From NCBI GenBank assembly GCA_037176705.1, contig JBAWUJ010000129.1, positions 99,838 to 163,837 of the forward strand: a stretch of 64,000 nt of DNA, given 5' to 3'. Positions 20,101-34,306 of the stretch are shown piece by piece (within the stretch, counting starts at the first letter, position 1; each line of letters starts with the position of its first letter). This DNA is from Molossus alvarezi. Taxonomy: Eukaryota; Chordata; Mammalia; Chiroptera; Molossidae. Both the position numbers and the translations under genes were made by a program. Below the pieces are notes generated by a model, which ran no database searches, was not told where the DNA came from, and saw nothing but the letters and a program-made list of their open reading frames with translations.

Positions 20101-22868
20101 GCGCCCAGTCACGGCCCGTTAGAGATCCGGTCCACTGGTGGACCCGGTCGCTGTCCGTTGCAGCGGCCAAGTCCGGTGCCGGGCAACCTGTCTCTCCGGT
20201 CGCCCAGGCAACCGGCGCGGTCTCGCGTCCCCCGCAAGTCGTCCTCGCTCGTTCGGTGCCTCGATCGCGTGACCGCGGTTCTGCGGGCAGACCCGGAAGC
20301 GGGCCGGAGAGAGGCACACACGCACAGACACTCCCTCCCTCCCTCGCACACAGACACACACGGGCCTCCACACCTCCCTCGCTCCCTCCCCCCCTCCCCC
20401 CCTTGGCCTCTGGCCAAATACAAATACAGAATCAGTCAATAAAACATTTCAATATCGCCGTGCTCTCGTCCTGTTCACGGGCTTTGCGTCAGTCTGCGGC
20501 GGCGGCGGCCCGGGCAGAGACCCTGAGAGGGCCGAGGAGATCTCCCCCTCCCTTTCGACCTGGAGAATGTTCAGTGGGCTGGCGAGGGAAGAGCGGCTGC
20601 CAGCCGCCGAGCCGGCCCGCGCGGTTTGTTTCTCACGGAAGGCTTCCGGGCCCGTGAGGAGGGAGACGATCTGGTGGGAGACCTAAGAGTGTAGTGAGAC
20701 ATCAGGAGGGATACCTCGACTGGGAACATCCTCCCTGAGGAGCAAGGGGTTCCCTTCCCACCCCGGGCCCCCACCCAGCTCAGGATCCCAGTACCAGGAA
20801 GAGACGTCCCCATCCCTTGTGGCTGTGCAAACCACCGGGGATCGAGGTCCAGGCTGAGGCTGCCGGGGTCCCAGGCAGTTCCTTTGAAAGGGCCTGCCCA
20901 CGCACGGAGCTCCGGGGACCCTCTTTCTGCGGGCTGCAGAGTGGGGGTGGGTGGCAGGGAGGGACAGCGGCAGCTTGAAAGGCACCAGAGACATCCCTGG
21001 GAAGAACTGAGTCAGTCCTTTGGCATTGGGGTGAGAGCTGGAGGGGCAGCTTTGTCCCAGGCACACGTGCTGGTGGAGGCTGCTGTTCCATGGGTGAGCC
21101 CTTCCCTGGCGGGGCAGGCAGCCCGGTGGGCGGGCGCGCACCGTCCCTGGGACTCTGGTGACCTAGCACCCACTGTCTGGGCCACCCTGGTGATTGCCTG
21201 AGGCCCCGCCCCACGGCACATTCAGGCCCACCCAAGCGGTGTCCATTGATTTTTCCCTAGGATTGGCCTGTCTTGGCTCCCGCTTCACGAGGTCCTAAAT
21301 TCTCTGAAACCAACAACACCTGGCCTCAGCGAGCCCCATACCTCCTCTGGCTCACTGGCCCCAGGCCTGGCAGTAGTAGCAGCCAGCGTTGGGCCCCAGC
21401 TTGACATTGCCTAGGCACCTCCAAGACCAGCACAGAAGGCAGCCATGTGTAGATCGCTTTGTAGCTTATGTCTGGTGGCCCCGGGGAGAACACACAGGGG
21501 CAGTGGCTGACCTCGCCCCGGAGCCAGCCTAGAAGAGTTGGCCTTTCCTTTGCTCCTTTTCCCTTCAGAATATTACAATGGCATCCTCAGTACCTGGAGG
21601 TGGGTCTTTGTGCTTCTTTCTCAATAGGCTGTACGTATGTGTTCTTTTTCTTGCTTCTCTCTTTCCTCCCTCCCTCCCTCCCTCTCTGGCTAGAGCCCTT
21701 TGGGGCTCAGGGCAAGACTGAGGAAGTTGTACAGAGAGCTCCCACATGCCCACGGCCCTGTAGTCCCTGCTCTTTCTTCCCCAAGTCACACACGGGCAGG
21801 CACGCAGGCACCCAATGCGTGAATTTTCTGAGGCCCAGAGGCCTGCTGCAGAACTTAGGATGAAAACCCTACCCTGCTCTTTTCCAGAAAGACAGGCATG
21901 GGCCTAAGCAAGGTGGCCTGGCCTGGGCTGGGCCTGGGGAGTGGGGGTGGGGTTAGGGGGTGGGAAGGGAAGGCCAGGGCCACTTATTCCAAGGGAACAG
22001 CAATGGCTTGATTCAAATGCAGAGAGCCTGGGACTTTGCCTGAGGCTTCTACAACTCCCCCACACTTAGGCCACTGATTCCAAGCTGCAGGAAGGGAGCA
22101 GGGTCAGTCTGGAGCTGAAAGAGTTCGCCTCCATGTGCCAAAGCCGAAAACTGCCCTCCACCCTCTGAGAAAGGGCAGGGTGTGGGTGGGGGTGAGGTGG
22201 CGGTTGGGTGGTGGTGGTGGTGGTGGTGAGCGGTGGCGGTTTAGGGGTGCAAGTGCAGGGCATCCAAGGAGAAGTTAAAGAGTCCATCTCGGCGTCATAG
22301 ATTCCCCAGGCCAAACGCCGGTGTGGAGTGATGAGGGTCCAGGGAGGCCTGGTAGGGGATGAATGGACTCAGTAACCCTGTGTCTCGGGAACAACAAGCA
22401 CACTCGTACTGAAACACTGTGCTCCAGCTGACGATTTTGGTAACTCACCTTTAGGTACCCTTCACATGGATGGATGGAGAGATGGTTGGGTGGGTGGGTG
22501 GATGGATGGATGGTGAGCACTGAACTGGACAGACAGGACACACCGATCCTCCCTCCGACCACCGATTTCCAAGGGTAGGTCCGGGCCTAGGACATGGGCA
22601 ACCCCCCATCAAGTGAATTTAGTTAACACCTTTGTAATTTGGACCATCAGTGAGTTTAGTGTAGGTCTCTGGGTCTGTGAGGCCACTACACAGGCCTCCC
22701 CTGAGCTCGCCTGTGTTCCTATGTGTATGTGGCCCCTGCTACGCGCACACGCGCGCACACACACGGTACTCTCCTCCGGAGAGCCCTGACTCCTAAGTCG
22801 TGATCCAGGGGTTGTTTGAAACATCACCCCAAAGGAGTGGACCCCAGGAGGGGGATGTGAACATATGT
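17147..22868 (+). repeat. Monomer copy 4 (5722 bp)
   Basis: TGGTGC n=8; 672 G; 2080 C; 2667 C; 2888 A (first copy with the interrupted CA run); 4431 T; 5141 A; 5233 G. Five copies downstream, copy 9 has the same alleles except 672 and a private change in copy 9. The CpG-rich core is 18728-20656. Confidence 0.97.
17405..17452 (+). repeat. TGGTGC minisatellite, n=8 (copy 4)
   Basis: Eight hexamers. Confidence 0.97.
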
Positions 22869-25800
22869 CCTAGATGCCAGTGAACTGTGTGTTCTTAAAA
22901 GGGTTCAGATCTGAGGTCGTAGGTGATGTTTATATTTACTACCCTGCAATGAGAACCTAGAAACAAGTCAGGACATCAAAAATCCCTCTCTTTGAAAGTC
23001 AGGGAGTTCCTGCATGTGTCAGAGAGGGTCCCCTATTTGTCTCCTGGCCTTCCACAGAATTCACCCCAGGACCTGAGGTGTAATCTTTGAGTCTGATGAG
23101 TTTTTTGAGTCATTCTTTGTTGTTGCTGGTGCTGGTGCTGGTGCTGGTGCTGGTGCTGGTGCTGGTGCTGGTGCGGGTCCTGGTGTTGGTGGTGCTTCTG
23201 CTGCAGCTGCTGCTGCCGCTGCTGCCGCTGCTGGTGCTGCTGCTGCTGCTGTTGCTGGTTCTTCAGTTAATCCTCACCCGAGGGTATTTCCTTGATTTGC
23301 AGTTGGACACTGAAATGGCAGGATAATTCTGGGAGAAGAGGAACGGAGAAACCGAGGCAGGAAAGTTAAACAGAGCCAAAGAGCTTTGCGGGACGTGTTT
23401 AGCAGGGCCTTGTCTTGAGAACCAGGCCAACAGACTCTATTTGTCACAGAAGTGTGCAGCAGAGGAGGGGGCACGGAAGGGGAGAGGGGGAGAATTCAGA
23501 CACCACTCATCCTGAAGTTGTTGGGACAGCAGGGAGGGAGGGAGGGAGAGACGAAGGAGGAAAGAAGAGTGTAAAGGAATGGACCAAGCAACCAAGCAAC
23601 CAAGCGACAAAAGAGGCAGGTCCTTCCCAGGAATAGACCAAAGAAAAGGGGAGACTTTTGGAGTCCAACTGCACCAGGAATATCTAGGCGAGGAACTCAA
23701 ACACAAAAACTTCCAGACAGAAGGGGATGTGAGGCAGAAAAGGCTCTTTAGATGAGCTGACAGCCTGCCTGTGCTTCCTAGGCCAGACGCGTAGGTGGGC
23801 TCGCTCCGTTTCCGTAATAAATGTGCATGAGTTCAGGTTGTGCTCCATTCACTTGCACTCACGTTGCAATAAATTCACGGAGCGAGCGGAAAGCAGATGT
23901 TATGTGCAGTGTCTCCTCCACCTCCTTCCCCATGAGAACACAAAGATCCAGTCTGGGGACAGCCCTCTGCCGGTGATTCAGGGGATCGTCCAGTCACACC
24001 TCTCTGGTGTCTGTGAGCGGCGGTGCAGGTCCCATTTTCATCACAGGCGGCCTTTGAGAGGGAGTGGGAGGGGGGCAGGGGGTATGGTCAAGTGGGAGGG
24101 CAGGAGGGAGCGGGAAGAGGGAACTCTGCAACACCTCATGAGTTTATTCTCTTTGGCTTTCCCCACACACTCACTGCTTCAAGAAGCAATGTGGAGTCAC
24201 ACCAAGATTCCCCACGGGAGAACAGGAAGGAGGGGTTGACGGCAGGCAAGTTTCCTTAGTAGGCCTCCTCCTCGCCCAGCCGCACCACTTGCCCTTGGCA
24301 GAGATTCCAGCGCCAGGCAAGGGGAGGAGTGGGGGCGAAAGCTTCACAGTGCCCAAAGGGTAGGGCCCCCGGCCCATGGGAAGCTGGAGGCAGGCGGGCC
24401 GAGCAGTAGAGGGGTGTCCCGTGGAACACATCTGCCGCTTTTCCATCGGACTGGAGCTTGGTGGGTTGTCGGGGCGGCGGCCCAAACACACGGGTGGAGG
24501 GGGGCGCTCGCCTAGGGCGGGACTTTTGGGGGGGTTGCCCCGCCGGCTCGGGGCCCGCCGCCACAGGAGTGGTTCGCGGTGTCCTGCCAGGAATCCCTCC
24601 GTCACCCTCTTCAGTCCACCAAACCCCCTTTTTGTCTGGGAAAAGTGGACATGTGTAAAGAGGAGAAGCAAACGGACGACACAGCTCGGAGAGGCCGATT
24701 CACGTGGATTTTGTTTCCACGCGACACAGGTGTCAAGAAGTAAGTGTAAGGGATGAGGCCCCCACCTGCATTTCTCAGACCCGTGAAAGTAGTTTTCATG
24801 GCAGGTACTGCCGCGTGTCATTTGCCCCTACCCTGCTCCTACACACCGCCTTCCTTTTCCCCGGGGCGCAGGTGTGCTGCTAATTGCCACCATTCAGGGC
24901 GGCCGCGGCCCCGCCCCCTTCGCCCCGCCCCCGTCCTGACGGCCCATCCCCCTGTGCGCCGACCCGGCCAGCTGTCAACCTCCTCTGTGCGGAGCTTATC
25001 ACAGCCGCCACCGGGCAGGTGCTGCGCGATTGCCACACGTCACAGTGAGGCCAGCCGGATCGCATCGCATCACATCGCATCGCATCGCATCCTGGCTAAC
25101 GGGGCCACGGAGACGCGCGGCCCAGCGCTCGGGAGCCCGGGCTCGTGGTCGATTCACGGCAGCGGGAGGGTGCTTGGGACACTTGTCTTCTCTCCTCTGT
25201 TCTCTGCTTCTCTCTCTCTCGCTCGCTCTCTCTCTCTGTGTCTCTCTCTCCCGCCCCGCCCCCGTCTCCCTCTCCTCCTCTCTCTCACCCCCCTAGTCTC
25301 ATAGAGCTCTCCTGTCTTGCAGGACAGGGAATTTCGCGGAGTCGTGGAAGGGACTGCTCCCCTAGGCCCCTCCTGTGCCGAGGAAGGTCAGGCGGGCAAG
25401 CGGATCCCCGGGCGGATTTGGGGATTTCCTCGGAGCGAGGAGGCAGCTTCTCTGTGCGATCTCGGTTCCGGCGGAGGACACCTGCTGCGGGCAGCGAAGC
25501 CGGACCCCGGTGGCCTGGGGTTTGGGCCGGCGCCGCCGGTACGTCAACCATCCACAGGAGTGGAAACGGTCCTGGTGCACACTGCAACTGTTTTCAGAGA
25601 GGTAGGGACTGTCGTGTCTTAGGTCAAATAAGTACTTTTGAAACATAAGTCCATCAAATCAACGTGTTCATAGTTATTGCCTGATCCGCCCGCGCCCGCC
25701 CAGCCCCCAGCACACCAGGCCAACCCCAGCCGGCCTCGCCCCCCCCACCCTGACACACACACACAAGCACCCCCACGGACACGCACACCGCCCCGCCCCC

Positions 25801-28590
25801 CCACACACACACTGACACAGCAGCGCCCAGTCACGGCCCGTTAGAGATCCGGTCCACTGGTGGACCCGGTCGCTGTCCGTTGCAGCGGCCAAGTCCGGTG
25901 CCGGGCAACCTGTCTCTCCGGTCGCCCAGGCAACCGGCGCGGTCTCGCGTCCCCCGCAAGTCGTCCTCGCTCGTTCGGTGCCTCGATCGCGTGACCGCGG
26001 TTCTGCGGGCAGACCCGGAAGCGGGCCGGAGAGAGGCACACACGCACAGACACTCCCTCCCTCCCTCGCACACAGACACACACGGGCCTCCACACCTCCC
26101 TCGCTCCCTCCCCCCCTCCCCCCCTTGGCCTCTGGCCAAATACAAATACAGAATCAGTCAATAAAACATTTCAATATCGCCGTGCTCTCGTCCTGTTCAC
26201 GGGCTTTGCGTCAGTCTGCGGCGGCGGCGGCCCGGGCAGAGACCCTGAGAGGGCCGAGGAGATCTCCCCCTCCCTTTCGACCTGGAGAATGTTCAGTGGG
26301 CTGGCGAGGGAAGAGCGGCTGCCAGCCGCCGAGCCGGCCCGCGCGGTTTGTTTCTCACGGAAGGCTTCCGGGCCCGTGAGGAGGGAGACGATCTGGTGGG
26401 AGACCTAAGAGTGTAGTGAGACATCAGGAGGGATACCTCGACTGGGAACATCCTCCCTGAGGAGCAAGGGGTTCCCTTCCCACCCCGGGCCCCCACCCAG
26501 CTCAGGATCCCAGTACCAGGAAGAGACGTCCCCATCCCTTGTGGCTGTGCAAACCACCGGGGATCGAGGTCCAGGCTGAGGCTGCCGGGGTCCCAGGCAG
26601 TTCCTTTGAAAGGGCCTGCCCACGCACGGAGCTCCGGGGACCCTCTTTCTGCGGGCTGCAGAGTGGGGGTGGGTGGCAGGGAGGGACAGCGGCAGCTTGA
26701 AAGGCACCAGAGACATCCCTGGGAAGAACTGAGTCAGTCCTTTGGCATTGGGGTGAGAGCTGGAGGGGCAGCTTTGTCCCAGGCACACGTGCTGGTGGAG
26801 GCTGCTGTTCCATGGGTGAGCCCTTCCCTGGCGGGGCAGGCAGCCCGGTGGGCGGGCGCGCACCGTCCCTGGGACTCTGGTGACCTAGCACCCACTGTCT
26901 GGGCCACCCTGGTGATTGCCTGAGGCCCCGCCCCACGGCACATTCAGGCCCACCCAAGCGGTGTCCATTGATTTTTCCCTAGGATTGGCCTGTCTTGGCT
27001 CCCGCTTCACGAGGTCCTAAATTCTCTGAAACCAACAACACCTGGCCTCAGCGAGCCCCATACCTCCTCTGGCTCACTGGCCCCAGGCCTGGCAGTAGTA
27101 GCAGCCAGCGTTGGGCCCCAGCTTGACATTGCCTAGGCACCTCCAAGACCAGCACAGAAGGCAGCCATGTGTAGATCGCTTTGTAGCTTATGTCTGGTGG
27201 CCCCGGGGAGAACACACAGGGGCAGTGGCTGACCTCGCCCCGGAGCCAGCCTAGAAGAGTTGGCCTTTCCTTTGCTCCTTTTCCCTTCAGAATATTACAA
27301 TGGCATCCTCAGTACCTGGAGGTGGGTCTTTGTGCTTCTTTCTCAATAGGCTGTACGTATGTGTTCTTTTTCTTGCTTCTCTCTTTCCTCCCTCCCTCCC
27401 TCCCTCTCTGGCTAGAGCCCTTTGGGGCTCAGGGCAAGACTGAGGAAGTTGTACAGAGAGCTCCCACATGCCCACGGCCCTGTAGTCCCTGCTCTTTCTT
27501 CCCCAAGTCACACACGGGCAGGCACGCAGGCACCCAATGCGTGAATTTTCTGAGGCCCAGAGGCCTGCTGCAGAACTTAGGATGAAAACCCTACCCTGCT
27601 CTTTTCCAGAAAGACAGGCATGGGCCTAAGCAAGGTGGCCTGGCCTGGGCTGGGCCTGGGGAGTGGGGGTGGGGTTAGGGGGTGGGAAGGGAAGGCCAGG
27701 GCCACTTATTCCAAGGGAACAGCAATGGCTTGATTCAAATGCAGAGAGCCTGGGACTTTGCCTGAGGCTTCTACAACTCCCCCACACTTAGGCCACTGAT
27801 TCCAAGCTGCAGGAAGGGAGCAGGGTCAGTCTGGAGCTGAAAGAGTTCGCCTCCATGTGCCAAAGCCGAAAACTGCCCTCCACCCTCTGAGAAAGGGCAG
27901 GGTGTGGGTGGGGGTGAGGTGGCGGTTGGGTGGTGGTGGTGGTGGTGGTGAGCGGTGGCGGTTTAGGGGTGCAAGTGCAGGGCATCCAAGGAGAAGTTAA
28001 AGAGTCCATCTCGGCGTCTTAGATTCCCCAGGCCAAACGCCGGTGTGGAGTGATGAGGGTCCAGGGAGGCCTGGTAGGGGATGAATGGACTCAGTAACCC
28101 TGTGTCTCGGGAACAACAAGCACACTCGTACTGAAACACTGTGCTCCAGCTGACGATTTTGGTAACTCACCTTTAGGTACCCTTCACATGGATGGATGGA
28201 GAGATGGTTGGGTGGGTGGGTGGATGGATGGATGGTGAGCACTGAACTGGACAGACAGGACACACCGATCCTCCCTCCGACCACCGATTTCCAAGGGTAG
28301 GTCCGGGCCTAGGACATGGGCAACCCCCCATCAAGTGAATTTAGTTAACACCTTTGTAATTTGGACCATCAGTGAGTTTAGTGTAGGTCTCTGGGTCTGT
28401 GAGGCCACTACACAGGCCTCCCCTGAGCTCGCCTGTGTTCCTATGTGTATGTGGCCCCTGCTACGCGCACACGCGCGCACACACACGGTACTCTCCTCCG
28501 GAGAGCCCTGACTCCTAAGTCGTGATCCAGGGGTTGTTTGAAACATCACCCCAAAGGAGTGGACCCCAGGAGGGGGATGTGAACATATGT
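22869..28590 (+). repeat. Monomer copy 5 (5722 bp), matches copy 10
   Basis: TGGTGC n=8; 672 C; 2080 C; 2667 C; 2888 A; 2925 A; 4431 T; 5141 T; 5233 G. At every variable site I tabulated it is the same as copy 10, which lies 28,598 bp downstream. The CpG-rich core is 24450-26378. Confidence 0.97.
23127..23174 (+). repeat. TGGTGC minisatellite, n=8 (copy 5)
   Basis: Eight hexamers. Confidence 0.97.
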
Positions 28591-31500
28591 CCTAGATGCC
28601 AGTGAACTGTGTGTTCTTAAAAGGGTTCAGATCTGAGGTCGTAGGTGATGTTTATATTTACTACCCTGCAATGAGAACCTAGAAACAAGTCAGGACATCA
28701 AAAATCCCTCTCTTTGAAAGTCAGGGAGTTCCTGCATGTGTCAGAGAGGGTCCCCTATTTGTCTCCTGGCCTTCCACAGAATTCACCCCAGGACCTGAGG
28801 TGTAATCTTTGAGTCTGATGAGTTTTTTGAGTCATTCTTTGTTGTTGCTGGTGCTGGTGCTGGTGCTGGTGCTGGTGCTGGTGCTGGTGCGGGTCCTGGT
28901 GTTGGTGGTGCTTCTGCTGCAGCTGCTGCTGCCGCTGCTGCCGCTGCTGGTGCTGCTGCTGCTGCTGTTGCTGGTTCTTCAGTTAATCCTCACCCGAGGG
29001 TATTTCCTTGATTTGCAGTTGGACACTGAAATGGCAGGATAATTCTGGGAGAAGAGGAACGGAGAAACCGAGGCAGGAAAGTTAAACAGAGCCAAAGAGC
29101 TTTGCGGGACGTGTTTAGCAGGGCCTTGTCTTGAGAACCAGGCCAACAGACTCTATTTGTCACAGAAGTGTGCAGCAGAGGAGGGGGCACGGAAGGGGAG
29201 AGGGGGAGAATTCAGACACCACTCATCCTGAAGTTGTTGGGACAGCAGGGAGGGAGGGAGGGAGAGAGGAAGGAGGAAAGAAGAGTGTAAAGGAATGGAC
29301 CAAGCAACCAAGCAACCAAGCGACAAAAGAGGCAGGTCCTTCCCAGGAATAGACCAAAGAAAAGGGGAGACTTTTGGAGTCCAACTGCACCAGGAATATC
29401 TAGGCGAGGAACTCAAACACAAAAACTTCCAGACAGAAGGGGATGTGAGGCAGAAAAGGCTCTTTAGATGAGCTGACAGCCTGCCTGTGCTTCCTAGGCC
29501 AGACGCGTAGGTGGGCTCGCTCCGTTTCCGTAATAAATGTGCATGAGTTCAGGTTGTGCTCCATTCACTTGCACTCACGTTGCAATAAATTCACGGAGCG
29601 AGCGGAAAGCAGATGTTATGTGCAGTGTCTCCTCCACCTCCTTCCCCATGAGAACACAAAGATCCAGTCTGGGGACAGCCCTCTGCCGGTGATTCAGGGG
29701 ATCGTCCAGTCACACCTCTCTGGTGTCTGTGAGCGGCGGTGCAGGTCCCATTTTCATCACAGGCGGCCTTTGAGAGGGAGTGGGAGGGGGGCAGGGGGTA
29801 TGGTCAAGTGGGAGGGCAGGAGGGAGCGGGAAGAGGGAACTCTGCAACACCTCATGAGTTTATTCTCTTTGGCTTTCCCCACACACTCACTGCTTCAAGA
29901 AGCAATGTGGAGTCACACCAAGATTCCCCACGGGAGAACAGGAAGGAGGGGTTGACGGCAGGCAAGTTTCCTTAGTAGGCCTCCTCCTCGCCCAGCCGCA
30001 CCACTTGCCCTTGGCAGAGATTCCAGCGCCAGGCAAGGGGAGGAGTGGGGGCGAAAGCTTCACAGTGCCCAAAGGGTAGGGCCCCCGGCCCATGGGAAGC
30101 TGGAGGCAGGCGGGCCGAGCAGTAGAGGGGTGTCCCGTGGAACACATCTGCCGCTTTTCCATCGGACTGGAGCTTGGTGGGTTGTCGGGGCGGCGGCCCA
30201 AACACACGGGTGGAGGGGGGCGCTCGCCTAGGGCGGGACTTTTGGGGGGGTTGCCCCGCCGGCTCGGGGCCCGCCGCCACAGGAGTGGTTCGCGGTGTCC
30301 TGCCAGGAATCCCTCCGTCACCCTCTTCAGTCCACCAAACCCCCTTTTTGTCTGGGAAAAGTGGACATGTGTAAAGAGGAGAAGCAAACGGACGACACAG
30401 CTCGGAGAGGCCGATTCACGTGGATTTTGTTTCCACGCGACACAGGTGTCAAGAAGTAAGTGTAAGGGATGAGGCCCCCACCTGCATTTCTCAGACCCGT
30501 GAAAGTAGTTTTCATGGCAGGTACTGCCGCGTGTCATTTGCCCCTACCCTGCTCCTACACACCGCCTTCCTTTTCCCCGGGGCGCAGGTGTGCTGCTAAT
30601 TGCCACCATTCAGGGCGGCCGCGGCCCCGCCCCCTTCGCCCCGCCCCCGTCCTGACGGCCCATCCCCCTGTGCGCGGACCCGGCCAGCTGTCAACCTCCT
30701 CTGTGCGGAGCTTATCACAGCCGCCACCGGGCAGGTGCTGCGCGATTGCCACACGTCACAGTGAGGCCAGCCGGATCGCATCGCATCACATCGCATCGCA
30801 TCGCATCCTGGCTAACGGGGCCACGGAGACGCGCGGCCCAGCGCTCGGGAGCCCGGGCTCGTGGTCGATTCACGGCAGCGGGAGGGTGCTTGGGACACTT
30901 GTCTTCTCTCCTCTGTTCTCTGCTTCTCTCTCTCTCGCTCGCTCTCTCTCTCTGTGTCTCTCTCTCCCGCCCCGCCCCCGTCTCCCTCTCCTCCTCTCTC
31001 TCACCCCCCTAGTCTCATAGAGCTCTCCTGTCTTGCAGGACAGGGAATTTCGCGGAGTCGTGGAAGGGACTGCTCCCCTAGGCCCCTCCTGTGCCGAGGA
31101 AGGTCAGGCGGGCAAGCGGATCCCCGGGCGGATTTGGGGATTTCCTCGGAGCGAGGAGGCAGCTTCTCTGTGCGATCTCGGTTCCGGCGGAGGACACCTG
31201 CTGCGGGCAGCGAAGCCGGACCCCGGTGGCCTGGGGTTTGGGCCGGCGCCGCCGGTACGTCAACCATCCACAGGAGTGGAAACGGTCCTGGTGCACACTG
31301 CAACTGTTTTCAGAGAGGTAGGGACTGTCGTGTCTTAGGTCTAATAAGTACTTTTGAAACATAAGTCCATCAAATCAACGTGTTCATAGTTATTGCCTGA
31401 TCCGCCCGCGCCCGCCCAGCCCCCAGCACACCAGGCCAACCCCAGCCGGCCTCGCCCCCCCCACCCTGACACACACACACAAGCACCCCCACGGACACGC

Positions 31501-34306
31501 ACACCGCCCCGCCCCCCCACACACACACTGACACAGCAGCGCCCAGTCACGGCCCGTTAGAGATCCGGTCCACTGGTGGACCCGGTCGCTGTCCGTTGCA
31601 GCGGCCAAGTCCGGTGCCGGGCAACCTGTCTCTCCGGTCGCCCAGGCAACCGGCGCGGTCTCGCGTCCCCCGCAAGTCGTCCTCGCTCGTTCGGTGCCTC
31701 GATCGCGTGACCGCGGTTCTGCGGGCAGACCCGGAAGCGGGCCGGAGAGAGGCACACACGCACAGACACTCCCTCCCTCCCTCGCACACAGACACACACG
31801 GGCCTCCACACCTCCCTCGCTCCCTCCCCCCCTCCCCCCCTTGGCCTCTGGCCAAATACAAATACAGAATCAGTCAATAAAACATTTCAATATCGCCGTG
31901 CTCTCGTCCTGTTCACGGGCTTTGCGTCAGTCTGCGGCGGCGGCGGCCCGGGCAGAGACCCTGAGAGGGCCGAGGAGATCTCCCCCTCCCTTTCGACCTG
32001 GAGAATGTTCAGTGGGCTGGCGAGGGAAGAGCGGCTGCCAGCCGCCGAGCCGGCCCGCGCGGTTTGTTTCTCACGGAAGGCTTCCGGGCCCGTGAGGAGG
32101 GAGACGATCTGGTGGGAGACCTAAGAGTGTAGTGAGACATCAGGAGGGATACCTCGACTGGGAACATCCTCCCTGAGGAGCAAGGGGTTCCCTTCCCACC
32201 CCGGGCCCCCACCCAGCTCAGGATCCCAGTACCAGGAAGAGACGTCCCCATCCCTTGTGGCTGTGCAAACCACCGGGGATCGAGGTCCAGGCTGAGGCTG
32301 CCGGGGTCCCAGGCAGTTCCTTTGAAAGGGCCTGCCCACGCACGGAGCTCCGGGGACCCTCTTTCTGCGGGCTGCAGAGTGGGGGTGGGTGGCAGGGAGG
32401 GACAGCGGCAGCTTGAAAGGCACCAGAGACATCCCTGGGAAGAACTGAGTCAGTCCTTTGGCATTGGGGTGAGAGCTGGAGGGGCAGCTTTGTCCCAGGC
32501 ACACGTGCTGGTGGAGGCTGCTGTTCCATGGGTGAGCCCTTCCCTGGCGGGGCAGGCAGCCCGGTGGGCGGGCGCGCACCGTCCCTGGGACTCTGGTGAC
32601 CTAGCACCCACTGTCTGGGCCACCCTGGTGATTGCCTGAGGCCCCGCCCCACGGCACATTCAGGCCCACCCAAGCGGTGTCCATTGATTTTTCCCTAGGA
32701 TTGGCCTGTCTTGGCTCCCGCTTCACGAGGTCCTAAATTCTCTGAAACCAACAACACCTGGCCTCAGCGAGCCCCATACCTCCTCTGGCTCACTGGCCCC
32801 AGGCCTGGCAGTAGTAGCAGCCAGCGTTGGGCCCCAGCTTGACATTGCCTAGGCACCTCCAAGACCAGCACAGAAGGCAGCCATGTGTAGATCGCTTTGT
32901 AGCTTATGTCTGGTGGCCCCGGGGAGAACACACAGGGGCAGTGGCTGACCTCGCCCCGGAGCCAGCCTAGAAGAGTTGGCCTTTCCTTTGCTCCTTTTCC
33001 CTTCAGAATATTACAATGGCATCCTCAGTACCTGGAGGTGGGTCTTTGTGCTTCTTTCTCAATAGGCTGTACGTATGTGTTCTTTTTCTTGCTTCTCTCT
33101 TTCCTCCCTCCCTCCCTCCCTCTCTGGCTAGAGCCCTTTGGGGCTCAGGGCAAGACTGAGGAAGTTGTACAGAGAGCTCCCACATGCCCACGGCCCTGTA
33201 GTCCCTGCTCTTTCTTCCCCAAGTCACACACGGGCAGGCACGCAGGCACCCAATGCGTGAATTTTCTGAGGCCCAGAGGCCTGCTGCAGAACTTAGGATG
33301 AAAACCCTACCCTGCTCTTTTCCAGAAAGACAGGCATGGGCCTAAGCAAGGTGGCCTGGCCTGGGCTGGGCCTGGGGAGTGGGGGTGGGGTTAGGGGGTG
33401 GGAAGGGAAGGCCAGGGCCACTTATTCCAAGGGAACAGCAATGGCTTGATTCAAATGCAGAGAGCCTGGGACTTTGCCTGAGGCTTCTACAACTCCCCCA
33501 CACTTAGGCCACTGATTCCAAGCTGCAGGAAGGGAGCAGGGTCAGTCTGGAGCTGAAAGAGTTCGCCTCCATGTGCCAAAGCCGAAAACTGCCCTCCACC
33601 CTCTGAGAAAGGGCAGGGTGTGGGTGGGGGTGAGGTGGCGGTTGGGTGGTGGTGGTGGTGGTGGTGAGCGGTGGCGGTTTAGGGGTGCAAGTGCAGGGCA
33701 TCCAAGGAGAAGTTAAAGAGTCCATCTCGGCGTCTTAGATTCCCCAGGCCAAACGCCGGTGTGGAGTGATGAGGGTCCAGGGAGGCCTGGTAGGGGATGA
33801 ATGGACTCAGTAACCCTGTGTCTCGGGAACAACAAGCACACTCGTACTGAAACACTGTGCTCCAGCTGACGATTTTGGTAACTCACCTTTAGGTACCCTT
33901 CACATGGATGGATGGAGAGATGGTTGGGTGGGTGGGTGGATGGATGGATGGTGAGCACTGAACTGGACAGACAGGACACACCGATCCTCCCTCCGACCAC
34001 CGATTTCCAAGGGTAGGTCCGGGCCTAGGACATGGGCAACCCCCCATCAAGTGAATTTAGTTAACACCTTTGTAATTTGGACCATCAGTGAGTTTAGTGT
34101 AGGTCTCTGGGTCTGTGAGGCCACTACACAGGCCTCCCCTGAGCTCGCCTGTGTTCCTATGTGTATGTGGCCCCTGCTACGCGCACACGCGCGCACACAC
34201 ACGGTACTCTCCTCCGGAGAGCCCTGACTCCTAAGTCGTGATCCAGGGGTTGTTTGAAACATCACCCCAAAGGAGTGGACCCCAGGAGGGGGATGTGAAC
34301 ATATGT
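28591..34306 (+). repeat. Monomer copy 6 (5716 bp)
   Basis: TGGTGC n=7, which accounts for the 6 bp difference from copy 5. 2080 is G, shared only with copy 8. A private A-to-T change lies at window position 31342. 672 G; 2888 A; 4431 T; 5141 T. The CpG-rich core is 30166-32094. Confidence 0.97.
28849..28890 (+). repeat. TGGTGC minisatellite, n=7 (copy 6)
   Basis: Seven hexamers; first copy of the n=7 class. Confidence 0.97.
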
